From: Myxococcales bacterium
GTDB taxonomy: Bacteria > Myxococcota_A > Polyangia > Polyangiales > Polyangiaceae
DNA: 64,000 nt
Direction: 5' to 3'
Assembly: GCA_016794345.1 (NCBI GenBank)
Contig: JAEUKE010000200.1
Coordinates: 1 to 64,000, forward strand
The notes under the pieces are model-generated. The model did not search any database and was not told the DNA's origin. It saw only the letters and a program-made list of their open reading frames with translations. Of the stretch, positions 55,931-63,833 are shown in pieces; position 1 is the stretch's first letter; each line of letters starts with the position of its first letter. The position numbers and the translations under genes were made by a program.

Positions 55931-57433
55931 TCAGAAGTCTCGAATGGTGATGCTCACGCCGGACGAGGTGACGATCCGGTTCAAGGAGGCGTTGTGGGCC
56001 GAGACCGGCGAGGGTGTCGCGCTGTTCGGGACCGCTCCAGCAATGACCGGTCTGTCAGGATCGCCGTCGAGGAAGACCAGCAAGACCTCCACCCCGGGCC
56101 GGAGGGGGAAGTGCATGCCATAGCCCGCGCCCGCGTGGCTCTGCGCCATTCGAATCGGGCGGGAAGCCTTTGTCTGTCCCGGCGTCGCGGTGTCGAAGTG
56201 GAAGCGGACCCAGTACCTCCCGTGCTCGTCCATGGTGGGGACCGCGTCGCGCGCGCCAGGGGCGCCGGCGTCGGGGACGGGCTCCACCAGCCCGGTGACG
56301 AAGCCGAAGATCTTCGGGCGCGGCGTCACGCGCCGGGGCCGGAACGGGAGCCGTGACTCGATGGCCTCGAACACGTTCGAATAAGCGGGGGTTCCGTCCG
56401 CCCCCGCGCCACTGTCACCGAACGCGGCCGACACGTACCGGTGCTGGATCCGCGTGAGGAGGAGCTCCTGCGAGACGAAAGCGTGGCCCTCGAGGACGAT
56501 CCGCTCGCCGGGCTCGAGCGCCGCGAGCCCGCTCCGTCCGGTGAAGCGGTCGCGCAGCGCCCGCCCCTCCTCGGCCCGGATGCGCGCGACGCGCGCCGCC
56601 TCCTCCGGCGTCTTCGTGTGCGGCGCGTACTCCACGACCCCGCCGCCAAAGCCGTCGGCGAGCTCGTGTTGGCCGGTCACGTCGACGAGCGGGGTCCGGT
56701 AGTTGTAGTCCTGGACCGCAAAGACCGCGGGGACCAGGCGCTGCTCGAGCGCGAGCTCCGAGACCGCGCCGTGGTCTCCCTCCTCGAATCGAAGCACCGC
56801 CGTGTTGCCGGAGCCCAGACCCGCGTTGTGGTCCGTGAAGACGAGCGTGTCGCGGCCGCCCGTGTGATCGAAGAAGAAGCTGATGCCCGCGTCCTCCACC
56901 AGCCGCTGGATGAAGCGAAGATCGCTCTCCTTGTACTGCACGACGAGCTCACGGACGGGGTAGGCCCCGCCGAGGCGGAGCTCGTAATCGAGGTGCTCGA
57001 CGAACCCGGCGAGGTCCAGCTTGCGCCGGAGGATCGAGGGCAGGCTTGCGTCCACGAACACCTCCTGTGTCTCGACGAGGGAGAGGCGGTGCGCCCTCGG
57101 GGCAACCTTGAGGACGATGGTCCGCCCCGCGCGTGGCGCTCCGTCTTTCGAGGCCGCGCCCGGGACGACGGCGGGCCGGGTGAGCTTGTCGTTGGTGCCG
57201 ACGACCAGGCCATGAACGACGCGAACGGCGTCGCCGTCGACCGTCAGCTCGAGCGACACCTCCGAGCCGAGGATCTGATCGAGCTCCGCCCGCGCGGCGT
57301 CGGCGAACACGACCTCGACCTCCAGGTCGAAGAGCGCCGACAGCTCCTCGGCCCCGGAGAGAGACACGACGAAGACCTCGCCGACGTCGAGATCGGCGAA
57401 CGAGAGCAGGACGTTCGTGGTGGGAAGCAGCAT
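55931..57433 (-). CDS. vgrG: Type VI secretion tip protein VgrG (TssI)
   Basis: About 500 residues from the ATG at 57433 with GGGAAG upstream; a TTG at 57451 would add six. The gp27-like part has FADLDVGEVFVVSLSGAEEL and DLRFIQRLVEDAGISFFFDH near residue 165, the hallmark W/R-x-x-E-x-A/G-I-x-F-x-F block. RIAEEGRALRDRFTGRSG-type text follows. The gp5-like part includes MDEHGRYWVRFHFDTATPGQ near 400 and YGMHFPLRPGVEVLLVFLDG with DPDRPVIAGAVPNSATPSPV near the end. There is no C-terminal extension, so effectors must be carried by other proteins. It is the first gene of the cassette reaching to 52195. Confidence 0.93.
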   Translation of the reverse strand: MLLPTTNVLLSFADLDVGEVFVVSLSGAEELSALFDLEVEVVFADAARAELDQILGSEVSLELTVDGDAVRVVHGLVVGTNDKLTRPAVVPGAASKDGAPRAGRTIVLKVAPRAHRLSLVETQEVFVDASLPSILRRKLDLAGFVEHLDYELRLGGAYPVRELVVQYKESDLRFIQRLVEDAGISFFFDHTGGRDTLVFTDHNAGLGSGNTAVLRFEEGDHGAVSELALEQRLVPAVFAVQDYNYRTPLVDVTGQHELADGFGGGVVEYAPHTKTPEEAARVARIRAEEGRALRDRFTGRSGLAALEPGERIVLEGHAFVSQELLLTRIQHRYVSAAFGDSGAGADGTPAYSNVFEAIESRLPFRPRRVTPRPKIFGFVTGLVEPVPDAGAPGARDAVPTMDEHGRYWVRFHFDTATPGQTKASRPIRMAQSHAGAGYGMHFPLRPGVEVLLVFLDGDPDRPVIAGAVPNSATPSPVSAHNASLNRIVTSSGVSITIRDF

Positions 57434-57508
57434 CGCTTCCCGGGTTTGCAACCGCTGGGCCTACCGTCGGGGCCCAGAAATCCCAGAGAAACCGGGCCTA
57501 GAACGGGT

Positions 57509-57547
57509 GATACACCCGATACGGTGTATCACCGTATCGGATACACC
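57509..57547. repeat. Palindromic cluster between vgrG and the sigma54 activator gene
   Basis: CCGATACGGTG (57516-57526) and CACCGTATCGG (57530-57540) are perfect 11-bp arms around TAT. GATACACC also occurs at 57509 and 57540 in one direction and as GGTGTATC at 57523. It lies just past the activator gene's 3' end (57550) and upstream of vgrG, so it could be a terminator for the former or an operator for the latter. Confidence 0.6.
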
Positions 57548-57549
57548 CT

Positions 57550-58971
57550 TCAGCGGCGGAAGGTCTCCGGGTCCACCCCGAACCGCTTCATCCACCGGTG
57601 GATCTGCATGCGCGTCCGGCCCATCGCGCGGGCGACCTCGCTGACGTTCCCGCCGGTGGCCGCGAGTCGCTCCACGAGCTCGGCGCGGAGCCGGCTCGTG
57701 TCCTCGTCGAGCTCGGAGGGCTCGACCGGCGCCGCCGGTCGTTCCTCCGCTCGGCGGAACGCCGGGGGCAGCGCGTCCAGGCCCAGCTCGTCCGCCTTCG
57801 TGAGGGTCACGGCGACGGAAAGCGCCTGGTGTAGCTCACGCGCATTGTAAGGGAAGGCGTACGCCAGGAGCGCGCGAGCCAGCTCGGGTGTGATGCGCAA
57901 CGTCTGAGCGCGCTCGGCGGGGAGACCACGCAGCGCCGAGGCGAGCACCAGACCGACGTCCTCGCGCCGCTCGCGGAGCGGCGGCAGCCGCACCGTGAAG
58001 CCCGCGACGCGGGCGTAGAGGTCGGAGCGAAAGCCGTCGCCCAGCTGATCGATGGGCCGAAGCGTCGCAGCCACGAGCCTGAAGTCGACCTTGATGGGAC
58101 GTGTGCCGCCGACGGGGAGCACCTCGCGCTCCTGCAGGACGCGGAGCAGCGTGGCCTGCGCGGTCTTGGGGAGCTCGCCGATCTCGTCCAGGAACAACGT
58201 CCCGCGATCACTCGCCCGGATGAGCCCAGGCTCGTCGCGCTCGGCGCCCGAGAAGGCGCCGCGCACGTGGCCGAAGAGCTGGCTCTCGAGCACGGTGCCC
58301 GCGAGCGCGCCGCAGTTGATCCCGACGAAGGGCCCGGACCGGCCCGAGAGCTCGTGGATGGCTCTCGCCAGCAGCTCCTTGCCAGTGCCCGTCTCCCCCA
58401 ACACGAGGATGGGCGCGTTGGTGATCGCGATCTGCGTCACGTCCGAGAAGAGCGCCTCGAGGCGCGGCACCAGCGTGGCCATGCCGAACGGAACCCGCGG
58501 GGCACGTTCGGCGTCCAGCCCGAGCACCCGCTCCTTGGCCGGCGCGGCCTGGGCGTCGAAGACGAGGAAGGAGCCGCCGACCTCGATCTCGGCGCGGTCG
58601 GGGAGCGGGACCGGCCCCTCGACGAGGCGGCCGTCCAGCCGCGACCCGTTCGTCGAGCCGAGGTCTTCCAGGAACCGTCGGCCGTCTTCCGCGCGGAAGA
58701 TCCGCGCGTGCCGGGTCGACACGCGGCGGTCCGGTAACCGGAGCGCGCGCGACCGTGGGTCGTTGCCGGGCTCGAGGGCGCGGGCGCTTCCCCGCCCGAT
58801 CATGATCTCGTCGAAGTCGGTGACGTCCCAACGCGCGCCGCCGGCGAGCGGCCGCGCGCACTCGAGCACGACCGTGAGCACCGAGCGAGAAGGATTGGCT
58901 CCGCTGCGTCGAGGCACGCCCTCCATTTCGAGGGTCCGGCTCTCGGGCCCGCCCTGCGTGCGGTCGCTCAT
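57550..58971 (-). CDS. FHA-domain sigma54-dependent activator (AAA+, Fis-type HTH)
   Basis: 473 residues. An N-terminal FHA domain (about 40-125; IMIGRGSARALEPGNDPRSR, RRVSTRHARIF, LGSTNGSRLDG) reads phosphothreonine. The AAA+ domain has Walker A VLGETGTGKELLARAI near residue 195, the sigma54-contact loop GAFSGAE (GAFTGA with Ser for Thr), Walker B TLFLDEIGELP near 262 and FRSDLYARVAGFTVRLPPLR. A Fis-like HTH ends it (GGNVSEVARAMGRTRMQIHR). This type couples Ser/Thr kinases to sigma54 promoters in myxobacteria. It overlaps the 2OG-oxygenase-like gene by four bases (ATGA) and precedes the vgrG cassette, which it may control. Confidence 0.93.
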   Translation of the reverse strand: MSDRTQGGPESRTLEMEGVPRRSGANPSRSVLTVVLECARPLAGGARWDVTDFDEIMIGRGSARALEPGNDPRSRALRLPDRRVSTRHARIFRAEDGRRFLEDLGSTNGSRLDGRLVEGPVPLPDRAEIEVGGSFLVFDAQAAPAKERVLGLDAERAPRVPFGMATLVPRLEALFSDVTQIAITNAPILVLGETGTGKELLARAIHELSGRSGPFVGINCGALAGTVLESQLFGHVRGAFSGAERDEPGLIRASDRGTLFLDEIGELPKTAQATLLRVLQEREVLPVGGTRPIKVDFRLVAATLRPIDQLGDGFRSDLYARVAGFTVRLPPLRERREDVGLVLASALRGLPAERAQTLRITPELARALLAYAFPYNARELHQALSVAVTLTKADELGLDALPPAFRRAEERPAAPVEPSELDEDTSRLRAELVERLAATGGNVSEVARAMGRTRMQIHRWMKRFGVDPETFRR

Positions 58972-59804
58972 CGGCGGCCTCCGGAGCGGCGGCTCCGGGC
59001 GCGCCCCTCCATCGATCGCACGAAGGCCGGATCGAAGACCCCGTCGATCCGGACTGAGTACCGAAAGAACGGAGCAGGCAGGACGCCGTGGTAGTCCATG
59101 TCGTTGAACCAGTAGACACGCTTGTCGACGACGAGCGGCTCGTCGTCGGGGGCGTTCTGGAGATAGAATCCCTTGTTCCCGCGGGGGTCGATCGATATCG
59201 ACTGCGCGACGCCGAGCGCCTTCCCAGGCTCCGTGTCGCGATGGAGAGGCGCGTGGTCGTTCGCCTCGACACCAAACAGGACCACCCGACCGATCTCGAC
59301 GAACGGCAGCGACTCGATGAGCTCGATCGTCCTCGGGAAGACGCGCCGAGCTTGTTCACCGAAGGCCTTGCCGGCCCCGGAGTGTTTGTCCTCCCAGCGG
59401 ACGTTGTCGAGCAGGTGATAACAGACCTTCCACGGAAAATAGACGCCGTGTCTGAGCGAGAGCCACCGCTCTTGCGCGCGGTTGAAGGGCGCCTCGGTCT
59501 CGTCCCCGAAGGCGAGCTTCTCGGCGTCGAGATCGATGGCCTCCGGGTCGTCCGCCAAGGCGGCGAGCTCCTCGAGCTCTCCGCGCGACATCCGTTCGAT
59601 CGCGTGCATCGCGTCCAGATATCCGTCGTCCATCGACCACGGCGCGACGACGCCCATCCACTTGAGCGTGCCTCCCGTGTAGGTGGTCTCCACCTCGAGC
59701 AGCCCTCGTGTGATCTCCCGGTCGATCTCGTCGAGCCGCGACGCCTCGACGAGATGCTCGAGATCGACGAAGGGAGCTCCGAAGATTCCGATCGCTCGGG
59801 TCAT
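58968..59804 (-). CDS. 2-oxoglutarate/Fe(II) oxygenase-like protein, paralog of 43762-44592
   Basis: 278 residues from the ATG at 59804 (MTRAIGIFGAPFVDLEHLVE). It shares a block order with the copy at 43762: YTGGTLKWMGVV, HGVYFPWKVCYHLLDNVRWE, ELIESLPFVEIGRVVLFGVE, then NDHAPLHRDTEPGKALG with H-x-D near residue 190, and FNDMDYHGVLPAPFFRYSVR with distal His and Arg near 245. I infer an iron oxygenase of unknown substrate. It overlaps the Rieske gene upstream and the sigma54 activator downstream, each by four bases, so the three are translated as a set. Confidence 0.72.
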   Translation of the reverse strand: MTRAIGIFGAPFVDLEHLVEASRLDEIDREITRGLLEVETTYTGGTLKWMGVVAPWSMDDGYLDAMHAIERMSRGELEELAALADDPEAIDLDAEKLAFGDETEAPFNRAQERWLSLRHGVYFPWKVCYHLLDNVRWEDKHSGAGKAFGEQARRVFPRTIELIESLPFVEIGRVVLFGVEANDHAPLHRDTEPGKALGVAQSISIDPRGNKGFYLQNAPDDEPLVVDKRVYWFNDMDYHGVLPAPFFRYSVRIDGVFDPAFVRSMEGRARSRRSGGRR

Positions 59805-60916
59805 ACCGTGGCCGCCAGTCGAAGGTACTCCGTCGCGACCAGCCGGTCGAACGCGTGCACGCCGTCCTCCGAAGGCCCGTAGGGCCCAGGCCCGTAAGAG
59901 GCCGCGGAGACGCCGCGCTGCTGGCGCTCGCAGATGCTCCGGTCCTCCGCGTTGGTGCGATCCCAGAAGACGAACAGGTCTTCCTCGGCCGCCCGCGGGG
60001 ACTCCGCGTGCACGAAGATCTCCGCGACGACGCGGGTGCGGCCCGGATCCAGGGGCTGGACCCGGTACGACAAGAAGTAGTCGGGCTGGAGGCTCGTCAG
60101 CCACCCCGGAAACAGGTGTGCGTCACGGACAGTCCGCCGGTCCTGCTCGGCCGCGACGAAGCGCCTTCCGAGCAGGCTCGCCGATTCGCTCACCGTCTCC
60201 GCCCCGTCCACCAGCTCCATCGACCCGCCCAGGAATCGGCCGCCGAAGTCGTGGCTGCTGGAGCGCGAGAACGGCGTGAGCCGCTCCAGACGCGGGTGAA
60301 CGGACGCGAAATGGTGCGACTCCTGGAAGTTTTCCACGCAGAGCTTCCAATTGGCGAGGACCTCGTATCGCACGCGACGCGCCAGGCGAAGCGCATGCAG
60401 GCTGCCGCGCTCGAGCCAAGGGGGCGCGACCTCGTCGTGGAGCGACCGCGCCGGCTCGCGAGCGGCCACGAATACGAACCCGAACCGCTCGGCGACCCAC
60501 GCGCGCTCGAGCGTCCTGCCGCCGACCGCGAGCCGAGTGGCGTGGGGCTCGCGCGCGCGGCCGCGGAGATCGTACGCGAGGCCGTGGTAGGGGCAGACCA
60601 GCTCGAGCCGCTCCAGCCGCCCTTGCTCACCTTCCGTAAGCGGCGTGCCGCGATGCGCACACCTGTCGAAGAAGGCGCCGAGCTCGAGGTCCGCGCCGCG
60701 CACGACGAGGAGGCGCTCGCCCAGCACCTCGACCGCGAAGAACGCCCCGGGGAAGGCGATCTCGGAGACGTGGCAGACCGGGAGCCAGGCCGAGAGATGG
60801 ATGCTGCGGTCGAGATCGAACGCGGCCTGCGTGACGAATGCCTCGCGCGGCAGCTGGCGAGCATCGGCGTGCTCGGCGGTCGTCGAGCGCAATCGCTCGA
60901 GCCAATCGCGATCCAT
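59801..60916 (-). CDS. Rieske non-haem iron oxygenase, alpha subunit-like
   Basis: 371 residues from the ATG at 60916 (MDRDWLERLRSTTAEHADAR); the longer frame upstream is antisense to the next gene. The Rieske cluster is bound by FDRCAHRGTPLTEGEQG near residue 88 and CPYHGLAYDLRGRA near 110. The catalytic iron ligands are in NWKLCVENFQESHHFASVHP near 185 and a distal Asp in TNAEDRSICERQQRGVSA near 330. These enzymes hydroxylate or demethylate aromatic rings, choline or similar molecules with an external reductase; none is encoded nearby. It overlaps the 2OG-oxygenase-like gene (ATGA), an unusual pairing of two oxygenases. Confidence 0.92.
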   Translation of the reverse strand: MDRDWLERLRSTTAEHADARQLPREAFVTQAAFDLDRSIHLSAWLPVCHVSEIAFPGAFFAVEVLGERLLVVRGADLELGAFFDRCAHRGTPLTEGEQGRLERLELVCPYHGLAYDLRGRAREPHATRLAVGGRTLERAWVAERFGFVFVAAREPARSLHDEVAPPWLERGSLHALRLARRVRYEVLANWKLCVENFQESHHFASVHPRLERLTPFSRSSSHDFGGRFLGGSMELVDGAETVSESASLLGRRFVAAEQDRRTVRDAHLFPGWLTSLQPDYFLSYRVQPLDPGRTRVVAEIFVHAESPRAAEEDLFVFWDRTNAEDRSICERQQRGVSAASYGPGPYGPSEDGVHAFDRLVATEYLRLAATV

Positions 60917-60990
60917 GGCTGGTGAGCCCAAACCGGTACGCGAAGACCGGCCTTGGTGTACAATGCTTTCTTCTCGACCGGGAGTTTGCC

Positions 60991-61584
60991 TTGAAGCGCT
61001 TTGCCATCTTTCCGCTCTTGGGGTTCGTCGTCTTCGCGTGCGCCCAGGGCGAGACAGTCCCATCCGGGGATGGTGGAGCAGCCGGCGACGGCGGTGCAGG
61101 CGTGACGAGCGGCTCGTCCACGACCGGCAAGGGCGCGACGACCGGGAGCACCAGCGCGTCCACCACGTCCACCACGTCCACCACGTCCACCACGTCCACC
61201 ACCGCGACGACCTCGACCACGACGACGACCGCCACCACCACCACCGTGGCGACGACGACGACCGGGATGATGGGCTGCGGTCCGTTCGAGCTGGACTGCG
61301 GCGACGGCACTTGCTTCGACCTCTTCGGGCTCTGCGACGGGTTCCAGGACTGCGCGAACGGCTTCGACGAGGATCCGACCCTCTGCGCGTCCGGCGTCCC
61401 GGCCGAGTGGACCTGCCCGGCCGGGTACTACAACGCGGCGGACGGGTGCGACTGCGGCTGCGGCGCGACCGACCCCGACTGCCCGAGCGCAAGCTCGGCG
61501 GATTGTGAGTACTGCACGTCCGGGTGCAGCATGTCGAGCTGCCCCGGCACGATCGATCCGGCCAACAACGCGCTCTGTCTCTGA
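60991..61584 (+). CDS. Thr-rich lipoprotein with LDL-receptor class A-like domain
   Basis: 197 residues from a TTG with GGGAG seven bases upstream (MKRFAIFPLLGFVVFACAQG, lipobox FVVFAC). A linker with tandem S-T-T repeats (residues about 52-72) becomes almost pure Thr, then CGPFELDCGDGTCFDLFGLC and DGFQDCANGFDEDPTLC match the LDLa module, including D-G-F-x-D-C and the acidic Ca-binding end. A Cys-rich tail follows (GCDCGCGATDPDC, DCEYCTSGCSMSSC). LDLa modules are calcium-dependent protein-binding units, rare in bacteria but frequent in myxobacterial exported proteins. The ligand is unknown. Confidence 0.78.
   Translation: MKRFAIFPLLGFVVFACAQGETVPSGDGGAAGDGGAGVTSGSSTTGKGATTGSTSASTTSTTSTTSTTSTTATTSTTTTTATTTTVATTTTGMMGCGPFELDCGDGTCFDLFGLCDGFQDCANGFDEDPTLCASGVPAEWTCPAGYYNAADGCDCGCGATDPDCPSASSADCEYCTSGCSMSSCPGTIDPANNALCL
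61141..61203 (+). repeat. Tandem 9-bp repeat (ACCACGTCC) in the Thr-rich linker
   Basis: ACCACGTCC or a close variant is repeated about five times, encoding (T-T-S)n. It is an in-frame 9-bp unit, so copy-number change would lengthen or shorten the linker without breaking the protein. Confidence 0.75.
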
Positions 61585-61728
61585 GCTCGCTGCCTCTGAG
61601 CTGCACCTGCGGTGCTTGAGCGCCCGCCGAGCTGCCCGGACTGGAAAGTTCGGCCATGGTGGCAGATGAGGGCTTTTTGCCCACATCGACGTTGCTCCCC
61701 AGGAAGGCGCGACTGTAATCGTCGAGAC

Positions 61729-62040
61729 ATGGGAGCTGCTTTCAAGCGTCAGGGTGCGCCGCAGGTTGAACGATCGCCCGCGTCCGGCGTGCGACCCCGC
61801 GTGCTGCCGCAGGAGGACCGGGCCCAGGAGGACAGGGCCGAGGAGGTCAGGGCCGAGGATCTCGGCTTCGAGGCTGCCCCGTTCTCGGTGATCCCGCCCG
61901 CCAACACCCAGGACGAGCGCGTGTCTCACCTCCCGCTCGAGGAGGCGGTCCCGTTCCACGGCAACACGGCCATCGCCGCCGTCTTCCTGTTCGTGACGAG
62001 CGCGGCCGCGGCCATGGTCGCGGTCGGCCTCTACCTCTGA
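61729..62040 (+). CDS. Small tail-anchored membrane protein, hypothetical
   Basis: 103 residues from the ATG at 61729 (MGAAFKRQGAPQVERSPASG). A charged, repetitive region (PQEDRAQEDRAEEVRAED, a five-residue E-D-R-A-x repeat) leads to PFHGNTAIAAVFLFVTSAAA and MVAVGLYL, a single C-terminal membrane segment with almost no tail. This is a tail-anchor layout with the N-terminus in the cytosol. No family is recognised. The sequence upstream to 61612 stays in frame but lacks coding character. Confidence 0.6.
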   Translation: MGAAFKRQGAPQVERSPASGVRPRVLPQEDRAQEDRAEEVRAEDLGFEAAPFSVIPPANTQDERVSHLPLEEAVPFHGNTAIAAVFLFVTSAAAAMVAVGLYL

Positions 62041-62086
62041 GCCCCGAACGAGCTCTTCGAGGAGAGCCCGCAGCCCGGGGGACGGG

Positions 62087-63226
62087 CTACTCGATGACGG
62101 AGTCGGTCACGACGATCTGCGTGTCGTCGTGGCAGGAGATCTGCGGGTAGAGCGGGTACCACGAGCCGCCGGTGTTGTTCGTGATGACGGAGCTGTCGAC
62201 ACGGATGTCCCCGGTGTGGTTGTTCGTGACGAAGAAGATGGCGCTCCCGTGCTGGACGACCTCGTTGTCCCGGATGGCCACCCCACACAACGAGAGCGTC
62301 ATCTCGTTGCCGTCGTTGTAGATGGCCCCGCCGCTCCCGCCGCCTGGCGTGCCGCCCTCCGCCGGGTTGCCGCCGTTGCCGATCGCGCGGTTGTGCGAAA
62401 AGAGGCTGTTGTAGATCGACCACGACACGCCGATGCTGCTGATGCCGCCGCCGTTCGAGCACGTATTGCCGAAGCCCTCCGCGCCGCCGAACGTCGTGTT
62501 CACGACGTAGACCGGAAGGTCCTCGTATTGGTCGAAGACACGCACCCCGGCGCCTCCGACGTCGGGTCCCGTGTCGGCGCAGACGTTGTTGAAGAAGCGC
62601 GTGTTGACGATCTTCAGGCGCCCTCCGCGGGCCCAGATCGCGCCGCCGCCGTCGTTCTCCGTCTCGTTCTTCGAGTTGCCGTCGACGAACGTGATGTTCT
62701 GGACGGTGAGGCGCGGGTGATCTTGGTTGTTGCACTCGGCGGTGGTCCAGTGCTGCGCCTCGTCGCACGTGTTCATGTAGAGGATGCGCGTCTTGCCGCC
62801 GCCGCTCAGGGTGACGAGCCCGCCTCCGTCGATGACGATCTCCGGACCGGTGTCGTTGAAGATCTTCGCTGGGCGGTCGAGCGTGATCGTCACGGGGTCC
62901 GGGCCGCAGTCGAACGTGATGACGCCGCCTGCAGCCACGGCGTCGAGGAAGGCCTGAGCCGTACAGCTGCTCGGGGTGCCGCTCCCGACGACCGTCCGCG
63001 GGGCCGAGCTGTCGGCGAGCCCGGCCTCGGCGGGGACGTCGCAGTGCCCGTCCGGGTTGCCCGCGGGCGGGCCGTCCTCGGGGTTCGTGAGCGGGTTGGG
63101 AACGTCGACGCTCCCGCCTTGCCCGCTCGCGCCGACGCCATCCGCTCCGCCTCCGTCCTGGTTCCCGCTGTCACCACAAGCCACGACGAGGAGGACCAGG
63201 GAGGAAGCAAGGACAGCGCGGATCAT
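62087..63226 (-). CDS. Exported lipoprotein with right-handed beta-helix domain
   Basis: 379 residues from the ATG at 63226 (MIRAVLASSLVLLVVACGDS; lipobox LLVVAC). After a Gly-rich linker, TAQAFLDAVAAGGVITFDCG opens a pectate-lyase-like beta-helix: PEIVIDGGGLVTLSGGG, RLTVQNITFVDGNSKNETEN, GGAIWARGGRLKIVNTRFFN, GGGISSIGVSWSIYNSLFSH and GSGGAIYNDGNEMTLSLC, about ten rungs. Such polymorphic-outer-membrane-like or parallel beta-helix proteins bind or cut polysaccharides; no catalytic residues can be assigned. It is probably surface-anchored. The Cys-rich lipoprotein gene lies 59 bases upstream on the same strand. Confidence 0.85.
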   Translation of the reverse strand: MIRAVLASSLVLLVVACGDSGNQDGGGADGVGASGQGGSVDVPNPLTNPEDGPPAGNPDGHCDVPAEAGLADSSAPRTVVGSGTPSSCTAQAFLDAVAAGGVITFDCGPDPVTITLDRPAKIFNDTGPEIVIDGGGLVTLSGGGKTRILYMNTCDEAQHWTTAECNNQDHPRLTVQNITFVDGNSKNETENDGGGAIWARGGRLKIVNTRFFNNVCADTGPDVGGAGVRVFDQYEDLPVYVVNTTFGGAEGFGNTCSNGGGISSIGVSWSIYNSLFSHNRAIGNGGNPAEGGTPGGGSGGAIYNDGNEMTLSLCGVAIRDNEVVQHGSAIFFVTNNHTGDIRVDSSVITNNTGGSWYPLYPQISCHDDTQIVVTDSVIE

Positions 63227-63285
63227 CACCTGATTGTACGGCCTCTCGGCTGGGGTCGGAGCCGCTTTGTCGGGCCTCCGCGGCG

Positions 63286-63708
63286 TCACATAGGGGAGCC
63301 GCACACACCGACGTACGCGGCGGCCTCGAACGCGCCGCACGCTTCGCCGCCGCAGTTCGCGGGCACGTGGCAAGCTTTGTAGCCCCCGTCGCAGGTGTCG
63401 GCGCAGGACCCGACCAGCGCTCCGGCCTGGGCCTGCTTGATGCAGCAGAACTTGGGCGACGCGCAGTCCTCCGGGCCGTCGCAGAAGAGGATGACACGAC
63501 CGTCCTCGGTCGCCCCCGTGTTGCACTCCTGCCCGACCGCACACGCGCCGTCGTTGCAGCACTCGGCGCACTTCGCGCCGCCGGCACAGTTTACCTTCTC
63601 GACCGTGTCGTCCGGCTGGTACTCGACCAGCGACGAGCCGTCGTCGTTGCAGCCGAGCACGGTCTCGAGGACCCCCACGCACAGGCAGATCGCAGCGAAA
63701 TGTCGCAT
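63286..63708 (-). CDS. Cys-rich exported lipoprotein
   Basis: 140 residues. Signal peptide with lipobox (LETVLGC), then a compact domain with about 16 Cys: CAGGAKCAECCNDGACAVGQ, CDGPEDCASPKFCCIK, CADTCDGGYKACHVPANCGG and a closing VCGSPM. The spacing suggests a disulfide-bonded knot, as in many short secreted myxobacterial proteins. No family name can be given. It precedes the beta-helix lipoprotein gene on the same strand. Confidence 0.7.
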   Translation of the reverse strand: MRHFAAICLCVGVLETVLGCNDDGSSLVEYQPDDTVEKVNCAGGAKCAECCNDGACAVGQECNTGATEDGRVILFCDGPEDCASPKFCCIKQAQAGALVGSCADTCDGGYKACHVPANCGGEACGAFEAAAYVGVCGSPM

Positions 63709-63833
63709 GTCGATCCGAATCTACCAGGCGCTCGCTCCCTCCGGCGAGCGCTCGCTACGGGATCTGGATTCACGGCGGCTCGGTCCCGTTCCCCGTACCC
63801 ACCCTGGCCGCCGCGTATTAGGTTTCAGCCACC

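Noticed and set aside
57440..57460. Half Zur-like TTGCAA and a GG-N10-GC sigma54-like element upstream of vgrG
   Set aside because: There is no second arm for the box, and the sigma54 match (AGGCCC, then TTGCA) would put the transcript start only 3-5 bases before the ATG; kept as a weak possibility, not annotated.
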